Made by a program: the position numbers and the translations under genes. A stretch of 64,000 nt of DNA from Vibrio algarum. Lineage in GTDB: Bacteria > Pseudomonadota > Gammaproteobacteria > Enterobacterales > Vibrionaceae. The stretch is taken from the NCBI RefSeq assembly GCF_028204155.1, contig NZ_JAQLOI010000003.1, positions 62,001-126,000 of the forward strand, in the 5' to 3' direction. Under the pieces are notes generated by a model, which was not told the origin of the DNA, searched no databases, and was given only the letters and a program-made list of their open reading frames with translations. This document shows positions 44,032-52,314 of the stretch, one piece after another (within the stretch, counting starts at the first letter, position 1; each line of letters opens with the position of its first letter).

Positions 44032-44934
44032 ATGTCCATACCTTCTGAATTGAGACAAATTTGCCCCATGACAAAAGCTAACAAGCGCCGAAAGCAACAA
44101 GTTCAAAGTGTCTGTCAGTACATAGATACGCACCTTGACCAAGAGTTGAGATTAGAGCAACTGAGCCAGATTGCTATTTGCTCCAAATATCATTTTCAGC
44201 GAATGTTCTCTGCATTTATGGGGATTAGTGCCACGCAATATGTGCTGCTTGCAAGGCTTAAACGAGCCTCATTTCGTTTAGCATTTGAAAAGAACATTAC
44301 AATCACTGATATCGCTTTTGAAGCGCAATTTGATAGCTCTGAAGCTTTTAGCAGAGCGTTTTCTCGGACTTTTGGTCAAACTCCATCAGAATTTAGAAGG
44401 CAACCAGAGTGGCAGCACTGGCACTCGAAGTATGAATTTAGTCCACCTATACTAGGAGAATACATCGTGGATGTGAACATTATAGATTTTGAAGAACAAC
44501 CTATTGCTTTTATTGAGCACCGAGGAAACCCTAAAAGAGTTTTTGAAACGGCTGCTAAGTTTATTGAATGGCGAAAATCAACAGGGCTTTCGCCAATAAA
44601 AACCAGCAAAACCTTTGGTATTCCTTATGGAGATCCAAGCCAAGCGCTAGAAGACGAATTTCGATTTGATATCTGCGGCAGTCATGGTGGAGAAGTGCCA
44701 GAAAACCCTTTTGGTGTAAGAGCAGGTTTTATTCCAGCAGGACGTTGTGCAATGGTATTACACAAAGGAAGTCAGAATACGATTGGAGAGACTATCTATC
44801 AGCTCTATCAACAATGGCTACCAACAAGCGGTAAGGAGCTTAGAGAGTTTCCAGTATTCTTCCGCTACCTAAACTTTGTGCACGAAGTGGACGAATGCGA
44901 TCTCTTGACCGAGGTTTACCTACCAATTTTATAG
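44032..44934 (+). CDS. AraC HTH plus GyrI-like effector domain regulator
   Basis: A 300-residue regulator: AraC DNA-binding domain at the N-terminus (about 20-115; LEQLSQIAICSKYHFQRMFS and ITITDIAFEAQFDSSEAFSR, then FGQTPSEFRR), and a GyrI-like (SbmC/Rob C-terminal) small-molecule domain (about 145-300; EEQPIAFIEHRGNPKRVFET, FIPAGRCAMVLHKG). Relatives such as BmrR, Rob and YtoR bind drugs or lipophilic ligands. Start uncertain: ATG 44032 or 44068; neither has a clear ribosome site. A terminator follows, so it is a single unit. Confidence 0.88.
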   Translation: MSIPSELRQICPMTKANKRRKQQVQSVCQYIDTHLDQELRLEQLSQIAICSKYHFQRMFSAFMGISATQYVLLARLKRASFRLAFEKNITITDIAFEAQFDSSEAFSRAFSRTFGQTPSEFRRQPEWQHWHSKYEFSPPILGEYIVDVNIIDFEEQPIAFIEHRGNPKRVFETAAKFIEWRKSTGLSPIKTSKTFGIPYGDPSQALEDEFRFDICGSHGGEVPENPFGVRAGFIPAGRCAMVLHKGSQNTIGETIYQLYQQWLPTSGKELREFPVFFRYLNFVHEVDECDLLTEVYLPIL

Positions 44935-44944
44935 CCTCAATTCA

Positions 44945-44980
44945 TGTTGTTGTCTTTATATGTTCATAAAGACAACAACA
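44945..44980. terminator. Perfect 15-bp hairpin after the AraC-GyrI gene
   Basis: TGTTGTTGTCTTTAT (44945-44959) pairs without mismatch with 44966-44980 around the loop ATGTTC. It lies 11 bases after the stop but lacks a T tract, so it may protect the 3' end or act with the terminator at 45018. Confidence 0.6.
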
Positions 44981-45017
44981 CAGCGATCAAATACTAGCGT
45001 TACTATATCGTAGTTCG

Positions 45018-45045
45018 AAGCCTCACTTATGCGAGGCTTTTAATT
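45018..45045 (+). terminator. Rho-independent terminator
   Basis: AAGCCTC (45018-45024) pairs with GAGGCTT (45033-45039), followed by a T-rich run. The gene it serves is the AraC-GyrI regulator. Confidence 0.75.
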
Positions 45046-45259
45046 TATATTTTCTTATGGCTCTCAATAACGTTCAAACAAACTTTGGGACAAAACTCAG
45101 TCAGTTACATTACTAAATTAGGATGTAACGGATTAGCTCACGTATGAAAAAGTAGCGTCGCGTTAAGTAGTGAGCAACGCCACTACGAATTTTGACCAAA
45201 TCACCGTAAACACTACACTCAACATCAGCACCAAAAATCACAAGCGTAAGAAATTCGTC

Positions 45260-46036
45260 TTAAACGTTTTGTAAAATTGTTATTTTCTGGAGCTTTGCAT
45301 TCGCTGACAACACGATTGACCAACTTGAAATACGCCTTACGCTAAAGTAGCCACCTGACGACGAAAGTTGATGTACCTGAAGTGAATCTGAGTCAAGCCT
45401 GTCAAACCAGTATGGAGCTAAAGAGCATTGAGCAGAACCTGTCGCCAGATCTTCAGATATACCAATTTTGGGCGCAAAATATCTTAATACATACCCATTT
45501 TCACCATTCGCTGCTGTCACGATTAAAGCATGGTACTTACCAAGCTGTTTAAAGCGCATATCATCAGGCTTAAAATCTCTTACAGATTCTATAGAAGGTA
45601 AGACTATAACTAAGTCTCGAGTTGAAAATACGTCAATAACATCAACAGCCAAATCCGCTATTTCTGGTGGAACGACACATGTTTCACCTTGCCAGCTAGG
45701 CAACTCAAGAGTATACACCCCATTCTTTTGGGCAATTGAGACGTCTCCGTATTTGCTACTAAAAAGTACACTATCGAGTTTGTACTTAGAGATGATTGCA
45801 GCACCAGCTCCTAAGCTACCATGCCCACACAGGTTAATTTCTCCATCCAGCGCAAACCAACGAATGTGAAACTGTCCATTAATTTTTATAACAAAAGAGG
45901 TAACTGGAAGTCTTGCTTCACAAGTTATTTTCTGCAACTCTTCATCAGAAAGCCAACTATCAAGCTCCAATACACCGCAAGGGTTACCAGAAGCCGACTC
46001 ACCACCAAACACATCATATATTTCTAATTTGATAAT
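45260..46036 (-). CDS. PhzF-family isomerase-like protein, start codon unusual
   Basis: About 258 residues of PhzF fold: FGGESASGNPCGVLEL, GEINLCGHGSLGAGAAII and DLATGSAQCSLAPYWF are family blocks. The expected N-terminus (IIKLEIYDVFGG) is present upstream of the first GTG (46010-46012) but has no ATG. It begins at ATT 46034-46036, 7 bases after GAGG, so either ATT is the start or one extra A shifts it out of frame with ATG 46041-46043. At the family's catalytic Glu (SETxF) this protein has PVTSF, i.e. Val. It may be non-catalytic. It is monocistronic. Confidence 0.72.
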   Translation of the reverse strand: MIKLEIYDVFGGESASGNPCGVLELDSWLSDEELQKITCEARLPVTSFVIKINGQFHIRWFALDGEINLCGHGSLGAGAAIISKYKLDSVLFSSKYGDVSIAQKNGVYTLELPSWQGETCVVPPEIADLAVDVIDVFSTRDLVIVLPSIESVRDFKPDDMRFKQLGKYHALIVTAANGENGYVLRYFAPKIGISEDLATGSAQCSLAPYWFDRLDSDSLQVHQLSSSGGYFSVRRISSWSIVLSANAKLQKITILQNV

Positions 46037-46353
46037 TTACCATCCTCGATTGCAATTTAATGCTTAAGCATTTATCCATTGTCGTAGCACATTGGATAAA
46101 TGCCTGTTGAACTGAGCCGTTTCTATCTATGGAATTTGTTTTTTCAAGCCCATTTCTTTCGAAGCCTATTTACGTATGCTGAGTTGGTCAATAACATCAT
46201 TTTCCATCGTTATAGTCGACTAAACTTTAACGACTATACTCGTTGCATAACCATTTTTAAAGCGAACTAAGCCTCCTCTCTCGCAATAATGTTGCGATGC
46301 TCTTATTCCTAGTAATCAATAACCTAGGTCGTTCGATAACTTAAAAATTATAT
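46037..46353. other. Intergenic region with inverted repeats, left of IS91-like relic
   Basis: No gene. Two overlapping symmetrical elements lie at 46059-46103: the palindrome AATGCTTAAGCATT (46059-46072) and GCATTTATCCA/TGGATAAATGC (46068-46078 and 46093-46103). TATAGTCG/CGACTATA (46211-46218, 46231-46238) is another. They may belong to the promoter of the PhzF gene or to an element end. Confidence 0.45.
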
Positions 46354-47427
46354 CTACGGTCTCACCTTAATACTAATCAACACCATTACTTTGCTTTTAC
46401 AGTTAGGATAGCATGGACGTTCTTTTGCATGCTCTGCCTTTTCTACTGGTTGTTCATTTAAGTTCTGTCTAATCTGAACTATAGCCTTAACTCCTACTGC
46501 ATTTGCCATAAACCCATAATAACGGGTACGCATCATCCCTTTAGGAAGTACATGTAAAAGTAACCGCCTCAATAGTTCGCCAACACTACAACACATTTTC
46601 TGTATCCGTTTTGTGCGGTAATCTTTGTAGTTCATGTTTATTCGACCACCTTCTTGGTGGGTAAGTTGGCTTGGATTTAGTCCTAATCGATTGCAATACC
46701 TCGACAGATAGCCCACAACTGACTCTGTTGTTTGTAATACGGGTTTGCTGTAGACAACCCATGCTTTTTCTTTAGCATCAGCTAATAAGTTTCCATGGGT
46801 ATCTTTACTCTGATTGATCCGACGCAACATCTCTTTCTTAAAACGAACTGACATCGCTTTTACAGGAAACAGATAACTATCTTTCCTTGTTGGCTGCCAC
46901 TGCCTATCTTGTGTCAGTACTCCGCTAGGTAACAGGCAATGTATGTGAGTATGCTGACTTAGATTTCGCCCCCAAGTATGCAACACCATCAGAGCACCGA
47001 GTTGTCCAGCTAGATGATGACGTTCATTTGCGAAGGCTGTCAGTATTGCTCACACAGAGTGAAACAAACATCGATAAACCTCTCTAGGATATACTTTAAC
47101 TAGAGCGTTAAACTCGTGAGGTAAAGTAAAAACCAAATGGTGATACGCGACGGGCAGAATATCCTGACTTCGTTTTATCAACCATTGTTGTCTTATTTAT
47201 TCCTGACAACTTGGACAATGTCGATCTCGGCACGAGCAGTACCATGTCGTTTCATAACCGCAATGTTCACAACGCCAATCATAACTTCCCATTCTCTCCG
47301 TGCGACAATCTCGAAGATGGTGAAGTACTTGCCATTGTCTTGGTCTAATGGTTAATTTATCAATCTCTTCTATACCTTTGGTCAAAACAGTTTGGTAAGG
47401 GGATAACATATTCATTCGACCTCCCAT
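46354..47427 (-). mobile_element. IS91-like transposase, inactivated by two in-frame stops
   Basis: One continuous minus-strand frame of about 357 codons resembles IS91-type rolling-circle transposases. The N-terminus has the zinc-finger-like segment RCEHCGYETTWYCSCRDRHC followed by PSC; then come WLIKRSQDILPVAYHHLVFT, LPHEFNALVK, and the Tyr-rich VVGYLSRYCNRLGL. TAA at 47197-47199 and TGA at 47050-47052 (probably from a Trp codon) break it, with no frame change. The usual terminal sequences were not identified. It is a dead copy, not able to move by itself. Confidence 0.8.
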
Positions 47428-47540
47428 AGCTTTCCAACTAAATCGAATTCATTGCCTCGAGAGTTTTCTTTATAGTGGCCAATCCAGTGCATGTTTCTCA
47501 ACGTGTTTTTTATACTTGAATGCCCAAGGTGTGTTAAATT

Positions 47541-47593
47541 GCAGCCAAAATTGATCCACTTTATCCCCTGATTTGCACCGAAAACTGATCCAC
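47541..47593. repeat. Pair of 19-bp direct repeats, IS21-like end remnant
   Basis: GCAGCCAAAATTGATCCAC (47541-47559) and GCACCGAAAACTGATCCAC (47575-47593) agree at 16 of 19 positions, 34 bp apart. The TGATCCAC-containing repeated ends resemble the multiple terminal repeats of IS21-family elements. No istA or istB frame was found, so only an end remains. Family assignment is from memory. Confidence 0.5.
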
Positions 47594-47760
47594 ATAATCT
47601 AATCTAGATCCTGCTGACTTAGAGCAAAAGTATTGTGATTTCATTGGTACGATCCGCCACTGAGTAATTACGTTTACACCGAATGGGGCATTTTTGAGTT
47701 GCGTCTATCGGACGGAATTTACCCTTCAAACAACTTTTCACATTCCAATAAGCACTATGG

Positions 47761-47824
47761 TTTGATAGTTTGATAGTTTGATAGTTTGATAGTTTGATAG
47801 TTTGATAGTTTGATAGTTTGATAG
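47761..47824. repeat. Eight tandem copies of TTTGATAG
   Basis: A perfect 8 x 8-bp tandem array, a probable variable-number locus. It is outside any supported gene, about 105 bp past the stop of the GGDEF gene. On the minus strand the array is open in every frame. Confidence 0.95.
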
Positions 47825-47928
47825 GGATAGTCTAAGACGATGTGTGAGGGGGCAACAATAACAAGTTTAGTCATTGACGCATCATTTATTTTAGAATGGA
47901 TATAAACGAATTTGGACAATAATGCGAA

Positions 47929-48822
47929 TCAATACGTTGTGCACATGCTTTTACCCGCCTGCTTCGATTGGTACAAAGCGAGATCAGCTCGTTGGTAGAT
48001 TTGTTCGATATTCGTGTCATTCTCTTTAAATTCACTAACACCAATACTGATAGATACATTTATTTGAGAAGAACTTAATGCTATTAGAGCCGTTAGTCGT
48101 TCCCCAAAGGCTAATGAGGTCTCTACCGTACTTCTGTAAATGATCCCAAACTCATCTCCACCAATACGACCAAAGACATCAGTATGCCTAATCTCAGATT
48201 GACATAACTCAGCAATGCTTCGTATAACATTATCACCTGCTTGGTGGCCGTATATATCGTTAATTTGCTTAAAGTCATCAATGTCTAACAGTAGGAAACT
48301 TATGTTTTCTTTATACCGTTCGAAATTGTAGAATGCTTCATCCATGCTTTCAAATAGCTTTCTTCGATTAAATGCATTCGAAAGAGGATCTATTTCTGCC
48401 TGATAGGTTAACTTTTGTTCTAGTCGATAGCGTTCGGTTATATTTCGCGCGACCCATACAACAGCACGTTCTCCGTATCGCAAAGATTTCAACGGACTCA
48501 CTCGTCCCTCAAATCTAAGCTCTCCTGTGGGGCCAGAACTCGGATTAATATTGTCAACATCACTAGCCGCAAGTGAATATTCAAAGATCATCAATTTGTT
48601 CGCCGAAAGTGTATCTTTAATCCTTTCAATAAACCAAATCGCTTTTTGTTTTGGCAATATATCAAATAGATTAAAATCTTCTAAAAAAGCACCATCGTGA
48701 TATTGCTCTGAGCTTTCCCCTCCTAACACAGCAGCATAACGACCCGATTCAGTAAGAACGAAAACCATGTCAGGTAAAGATGTAATGATCGCTTCGAACT
48801 CTTCAAGTTTACTTTCTTCCAT
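47929..48822 (-). CDS. PAS-GGDEF diguanylate cyclase
   Basis: A 297-residue soluble protein with an N-terminal PAS domain (residues about 5-125; SLPDMVFVLTESGRYAAVLG, then the ARNITERYRLE exit helix) and a complete GGDEF domain (about 140-295; DPLSNAFNRRKLF, DIDDFKQINDIYGHQAGD, FGRIGGDEFGI). The RHTD before it fits an RxxD inhibitory site. It should make c-di-GMP on a signal sensed by PAS. The ATG at 48820-48822 was chosen over one 11 codons upstream because AGAGG precedes it. It lies alone between repeat-rich DNA and a phosphatase gene. Confidence 0.9.
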   Translation of the reverse strand: MEESKLEEFEAIITSLPDMVFVLTESGRYAAVLGGESSEQYHDGAFLEDFNLFDILPKQKAIWFIERIKDTLSANKLMIFEYSLAASDVDNINPSSGPTGELRFEGRVSPLKSLRYGERAVVWVARNITERYRLEQKLTYQAEIDPLSNAFNRRKLFESMDEAFYNFERYKENISFLLLDIDDFKQINDIYGHQAGDNVIRSIAELCQSEIRHTDVFGRIGGDEFGIIYRSTVETSLAFGERLTALIALSSSQINVSISIGVSEFKENDTNIEQIYQRADLALYQSKQAGKSMCTTY

Positions 48823-49134
48823 AAAAGCTGGCCTCTTGATAACAATACTATTCATAAAAAGAGCACATTATACAAATGGCTATTTTAAGACTTTGTATTG
48901 GTACCATTTCTAAACACAATTATATCTTTTGTCGAGCGTTCTTTCAGTCTATAACAATCCGAATTTAATAGTAGGTCAAATCTGTAAAAAGTGCAGCAAA
49001 CCGTCAATCAATTAGGTAAATATAGGACTTGGAATATAGTTCTTCTACTCCAATAGCTAATAGCTGACCTTGAGCTTATTTGCCAGAAACGAAATTTTCA
49101 TGTTTTTGGCAAACCTTCCATTATTTCTATGTTT
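48823..49134. other. Intergenic region
   Basis: About 310 bases between two minus-strand genes. It must contain the GGDEF promoter. No gene, hairpin or operator was recognised. Confidence 0.4.
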
Positions 49135-49674
49135 TCAAGTGAATTCTTCAACATTAAAAATTCGGTATTCTCCGCACCCTATCCCTCTTTCCTGATAACC
49201 AAGTAAACTTTCGAGTACATTAAAATGAGCAACAATCACTACTTTTTTGAAATCTCGATAACGCTCTAGAACTGAAATCACTCTAGATTGAAGGCTGTCG
49301 GCTGTTTCATACGCAGTGTTGTTGATACTCTTGCCGCTTTTTAATGCGTCGCGATATTCCTTCCAGCGCCTATCTCTTTCCGCCAATTCAATAAAACCTC
49401 CAGATAAATCTGCAACCCACTCTCGTAAATCATGTTCAACAAACAGCTCCAGTCTATGCTTCCTATTGATGATTTCTGCGGTTTGAAGCGCTCGAGTGTA
49501 CGGAGATGAAATTATGATATCAGCACCTGAAAATGCGGGTAGTTGAGATTGAGACTTAATGAACGGAATACACTCGCGTGTTATAGGTGCGTAGTCTTTT
49601 TCTAATTGTGTCATTTTTCGTTCATCGGAAAGTCTATAGTCTGGAACTCCATGACGAACAAATACTATTTCCAT
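49135..49674 (-). CDS. Histidine phosphatase superfamily protein
   Basis: A 179-residue branch-1 histidine phosphatase. The catalytic motif is FVRHGVPDY (RHG at residues 7-9), with a second Arg in SSPYTRALQTAEI and a second His in VVIVAHFNVLESLLG. The acid may be Glu in the DLREWV segment. It may act on phosphoproteins, sugar phosphates or nucleotides; not deducible. The gene is preceded by the EamA gene 85 bp upstream, so cotranscription is possible. Confidence 0.87.
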   Translation of the reverse strand: MEIVFVRHGVPDYRLSDERKMTQLEKDYAPITRECIPFIKSQSQLPAFSGADIIISSPYTRALQTAEIINRKHRLELFVEHDLREWVADLSGGFIELAERDRRWKEYRDALKSGKSINNTAYETADSLQSRVISVLERYRDFKKVVIVAHFNVLESLLGYQERGIGCGEYRIFNVEEFT

Positions 49675-49759
49675 TTAATTTAAACTCTTTATATTACTTT
49701 CATATTTAATAATTTATCCACTAAATCCGTTCAGGTATAGCAAGTTCGCTTAACACCAT

Positions 49760-50656
49760 TCAGGTTTTAGACTGCAGTAACAAACAAACCAGTATCAATA
49801 CAATACCAATCCACCCAATCAAAGGGATAGATTCGCCCACTATCATAACGGCTAAAACAGCAGCAATAACTGGTTCAAACAAAGTGAGCAGGTTAGCACT
49901 ACTTGCTGTCACAAACCTTAAACCAAACCCATAAGCTATATAGCCAACCCCCATTGGAATCAGTGCCATATAGAAAATAACCATTACATTCGTCGATGAA
50001 GCAAACAGATTCTCTCCCGTAATAAATAGTGTTGGGAGAAGCAAAATAGCACCAAAACCAAAAGTGCAGCCCATCGCTGCTTGCGACTGCACACCTCGAT
50101 CAATCATCGCTTTCACTCCCCATGAGTAGGTCGCATAGGTCATACCTGAAACGAAGCCGAGTAAGATACCAAAAAACCTCATATCTTGATCAATGTTGTT
50201 GATTAAGGAAGACCCAGAAGTTACCAACAATATAATTCCTATCACTCCTACTACGAAGCTAAGCAACCACTGTTTAGTGACTTTATTGTTGTTGCTAAAT
50301 AGACACTCTAACAAAACAGAAAAGAAAGGTGCAGTAGAGATAGATATAACAGTGCCTATTGCCACTCCGGCTAATCTCATCGATGAATAAAAAGCTAATG
50401 GATAAACAACTAAGGCGATAATACTAACTATTAACGTCTTCTTCTGGTGTATGACTTTTACAAAGTCTTTTCTGACTGACTTAAGTGATAAACATGCCTG
50501 AAAAATCCCCCCAATCCCCATGGAGAAAGCACCAATTGCCAGAGAACTAATATTGGGTGCAAAACTGGCTACCGTACCGGTTGTCCCCCATAAGGTAGCG
50601 GCAAAGAGTATTGATAAGATACCAAATTGATAACTGGTGAAACGATATTTTAACAT
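49760..50656 (-). CDS. EamA (DMT) family exporter
   Basis: A 298-residue transporter with ten helices in two EamA repeats (ILFAATLWGTTGTVASFAP near the N-terminus, then SFVVGVIGIILLVTSGSSLI and the C-terminal LTLFEPVIAAVLAVMIVGES). The last block is a strong family marker. It likely exports a metabolite. A MITE-like element is inserted just ahead: the repeat CTACCTAGTTGA, which on the coding strand contains its AGGTAG ribosome site, is duplicated by the insertion. The AraC gene lies 266 bp upstream on the same strand. Confidence 0.88.
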   Translation of the reverse strand: MLKYRFTSYQFGILSILFAATLWGTTGTVASFAPNISSLAIGAFSMGIGGIFQACLSLKSVRKDFVKVIHQKKTLIVSIIALVVYPLAFYSSMRLAGVAIGTVISISTAPFFSVLLECLFSNNNKVTKQWLLSFVVGVIGIILLVTSGSSLINNIDQDMRFFGILLGFVSGMTYATYSWGVKAMIDRGVQSQAAMGCTFGFGAILLLPTLFITGENLFASSTNVMVIFYMALIPMGVGYIAYGFGLRFVTASSANLLTLFEPVIAAVLAVMIVGESIPLIGWIGIVLILVCLLLQSKT

Positions 50657-50676
50657 GCAATTTTCTACCTAGTTGA

Positions 50677-50820
50677 TTTAATGCCGTTCGGTTAATGCTA
50701 AATACTTCGTCATTCCCGTCAAAACGGGAATCTTGGCTGTACTAGATCCCCATTTTCATGGGGATGACGTCGGTTTTCGTCGGGATTACAGGTTTAAATG
50801 ACCTTAACCGAACAGCATTA
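50677..50820. mobile_element. 144-bp MITE-like element with 17-bp TIRs and 12-bp direct repeats
   Basis: TAATGCCGTTCGGTTAA (50679-50695) is inverted at 50804-50820 with one mismatch. The element is flanked by identical CTACCTAGTTGA (50665-50676 and 50821-50832), fitting a 12-bp target duplication. Inside are two 8-bp stem-loops (ATTCCCGT/ACGGGAAT at 50712-50731; ATCCCCAT/ATGGGGAT at 50746-50765) in a CGTCATTCCC...GGGATGACG arrangement. No coding capacity. It needs a transposase in trans. Confidence 0.85.
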
Positions 50821-50922
50821 CTACCTAGTTGAATAGCCTTTATTAAGTAGAAATCATAAAAGAAAAGAAAGGATAAATTTGTGCTAAAAAGACGGAATAG
50901 TTGTTTGTTTAGACTATTTAAT

Positions 50923-51636
50923 TCAAGTTCGAGAAAACTCTCTTGGTGAAACACCGAAGTGTTTTGAAAACCTTCGACTAAAAGCTGAGAGATCACTATA
51001 GCCAACTCGTTCGGCAATCAGTTGAACTGGGAGATCCGTATGAGACAGTAATGCTTTCGCTTTCTCCATACGCTGCAAAGTGATGTATTTATGAACGCTC
51101 ATTCTTAAATTGTCTTTAAATAGCTTTTTAAACTGTGTGGGACTCAAATAGGCGGCATTAGCTAAAATAGTGATTGTCAGTGACTGTTCAAGTTGATCTG
51201 CAATCAATGATTGTACAGCTCGAATACGTGAGTCAACGGTTCGAGATAACTCCTGTTGTTCCAATAGTAGGAAGAAAGTTTCTACGATCGAGGTTTCTAA
51301 CTTACGATTTACCTGATACTCGAGCTGCTTCTCTACAAATTGAATAAAGCTAAGTAACGGGGATGTCACGGAGAAAACGGCCACATTACCGCCAAGCAAA
51401 TGAGATGGTAACTCTTCCATATCCGCGACGATAAAACGTGAAGCCTCATCCGCGTTAAACCCGTGGGCAACTCCTTGGGGAATCACTATACAATTCCCAA
51501 CCGCCACTTTACCAACAAACCCGTCCATATCTATATAAATGTTACCTTGAGTAGGTAACACTAGTTGATGATAGTTCCCATGAATATGACGGTTCATGCG
51601 TTTGGTATATGTGCGAATACTTAAACTGGCTTTCAT
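50923..51636 (-). CDS. AraC family transcriptional regulator
   Basis: A 237-residue AraC protein: N-terminal cupin sensor (about 1-110; HGNYHQLVLPTQGNIYIDMD) and C-terminal two-HTH domain (LTITILANAAYLSPTQFKKL and LPVQLIAERVGYSDLSAFSR, FGVSPREF). It lies upstream of the EamA exporter on the same strand, with a MITE between, and is divergent from the Lrp gene. It likely controls the exporter. Confidence 0.9.
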   Translation of the reverse strand: MKASLSIRTYTKRMNRHIHGNYHQLVLPTQGNIYIDMDGFVGKVAVGNCIVIPQGVAHGFNADEASRFIVADMEELPSHLLGGNVAVFSVTSPLLSFIQFVEKQLEYQVNRKLETSIVETFFLLLEQQELSRTVDSRIRAVQSLIADQLEQSLTITILANAAYLSPTQFKKLFKDNLRMSVHKYITLQRMEKAKALLSHTDLPVQLIAERVGYSDLSAFSRRFSKHFGVSPREFSRT

Positions 51637-51804
51637 AAATCCAACAAGTGATCTTAGAACATCACATTATAACTGTAAAAATCGAACGTGAACCGGTTGT
51701 TTTAATCAATTTATTCACTTGAGTCTAGCGTTTCGAGGCCTAATTCATTTTTAAAGCTTTTATGATTCAAATCGAGTAAATGTTGCTAGAGAATAGTGTT
51801 TGAT

Positions 51805-51817
51805 GATAAAAATTATC
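51805..51817 (+). promoter_or_regulatory. GATAAAAATTATC box upstream of the Lrp gene
   Basis: A 13-bp inverted repeat (GATAA/TTATC around AAA), 30 bp before the Lrp start. Related boxes occur in the promoter of the neighbouring PLP enzyme (53611-53623 and 53641-53653). Probable autoregulatory site. Confidence 0.65.
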
Positions 51818-51846
51818 AATATAAACTCTCAACTAGTGCAAAAATA

Positions 51847-52308
51847 ATGGACACGATCGATCTAAAGATACTAGAACAACTGCAAATTGACACTAAAACC
51901 TCTATGGGCAGTTTGGCGGAAAAAGTAGGACTTTCGGAACCAGCTTGCTATCGGCGGGTAAGACAACTACGCAGCAGCAACCATATAGAGAAAGAAGTTG
52001 CGATAGTCAAACCTAAGACCATGGGTTGGCCTTTAAGCATGTTGCTTTTGGTTCAGTTAGAACGAGACAACGGTTTCGCTGTCAATCAATTTATCGACAG
52101 AATAAACAATACTCCGGAAGTACTCGATACATGGTATGTTACTGGTGATTTCGATGTTGTTTTGCAGGTGATCGCAACTGATATGGAAACCTTTGACGAA
52201 TTTACCCAACAGGTTTTACATAAAGACGATAGTGTGAAAAGTGTTAAAACGCTGGTTGTTATGAGGCACTCAAAGATAGTAGGCCCCATACCACCAGCGC
52301 TTGACTGA
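51847..52308 (+). CDS. Lrp/AsnC family regulator linked to trans-sulfuration enzyme
   Basis: A 153-residue Lrp-type regulator with HTH (IDLKILEQLQIDTKTSMGSL, then VGLSEPACYRRVRQLRSS) and RAM domain (about 65-150; VLDTWYVTGDFDVVLQVIAT). ATG 51847 is preferred over a GTG 17 codons upstream because it matches the family N-terminus. It converges on the cystathionine gamma-synthase-like gene with 6 bases between stops. Shared 13-bp boxes suggest it controls that enzyme and itself, as MdeR controls mdeA in Pseudomonas putida. Confidence 0.9.
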   Translation: MDTIDLKILEQLQIDTKTSMGSLAEKVGLSEPACYRRVRQLRSSNHIEKEVAIVKPKTMGWPLSMLLLVQLERDNGFAVNQFIDRINNTPEVLDTWYVTGDFDVVLQVIATDMETFDEFTQQVLHKDDSVKSVKTLVVMRHSKIVGPIPPALD

Positions 52309-52314
52309 AACGAA

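Larger units (their letters stand above)
44935..45259. other. Intergenic region with two hairpins
   Basis: No gene. It holds the 15-bp hairpin at 44945-44980, a terminator at 45018-45045 and a weak 7-bp inverted repeat GTTACAT/ATGTAAC (45104-45129). Confidence 0.45.
47428..47928. other. Intergenic region with IS-end-like repeats and a tandem octamer
   Basis: No gene. It holds two 19-bp related repeats (47541-47593) and eight copies of TTTGATAG (47761-47824), listed separately. Confidence 0.5.

Noticed and set aside
45104..45129. GTTACAT/ATGTAAC inverted repeat
   Set aside because: Seven pairs with a 12-base loop, no gene nearby; too weak to interpret.
47761..47824. CRISPR array
   Set aside because: Eight-base units directly abut each other, with no spacers.
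50742..51017. 91-codon minus-strand frame across the MITE and the AraC end
   Set aside because: It runs in another frame of the AraC gene and into a non-coding mobile element.
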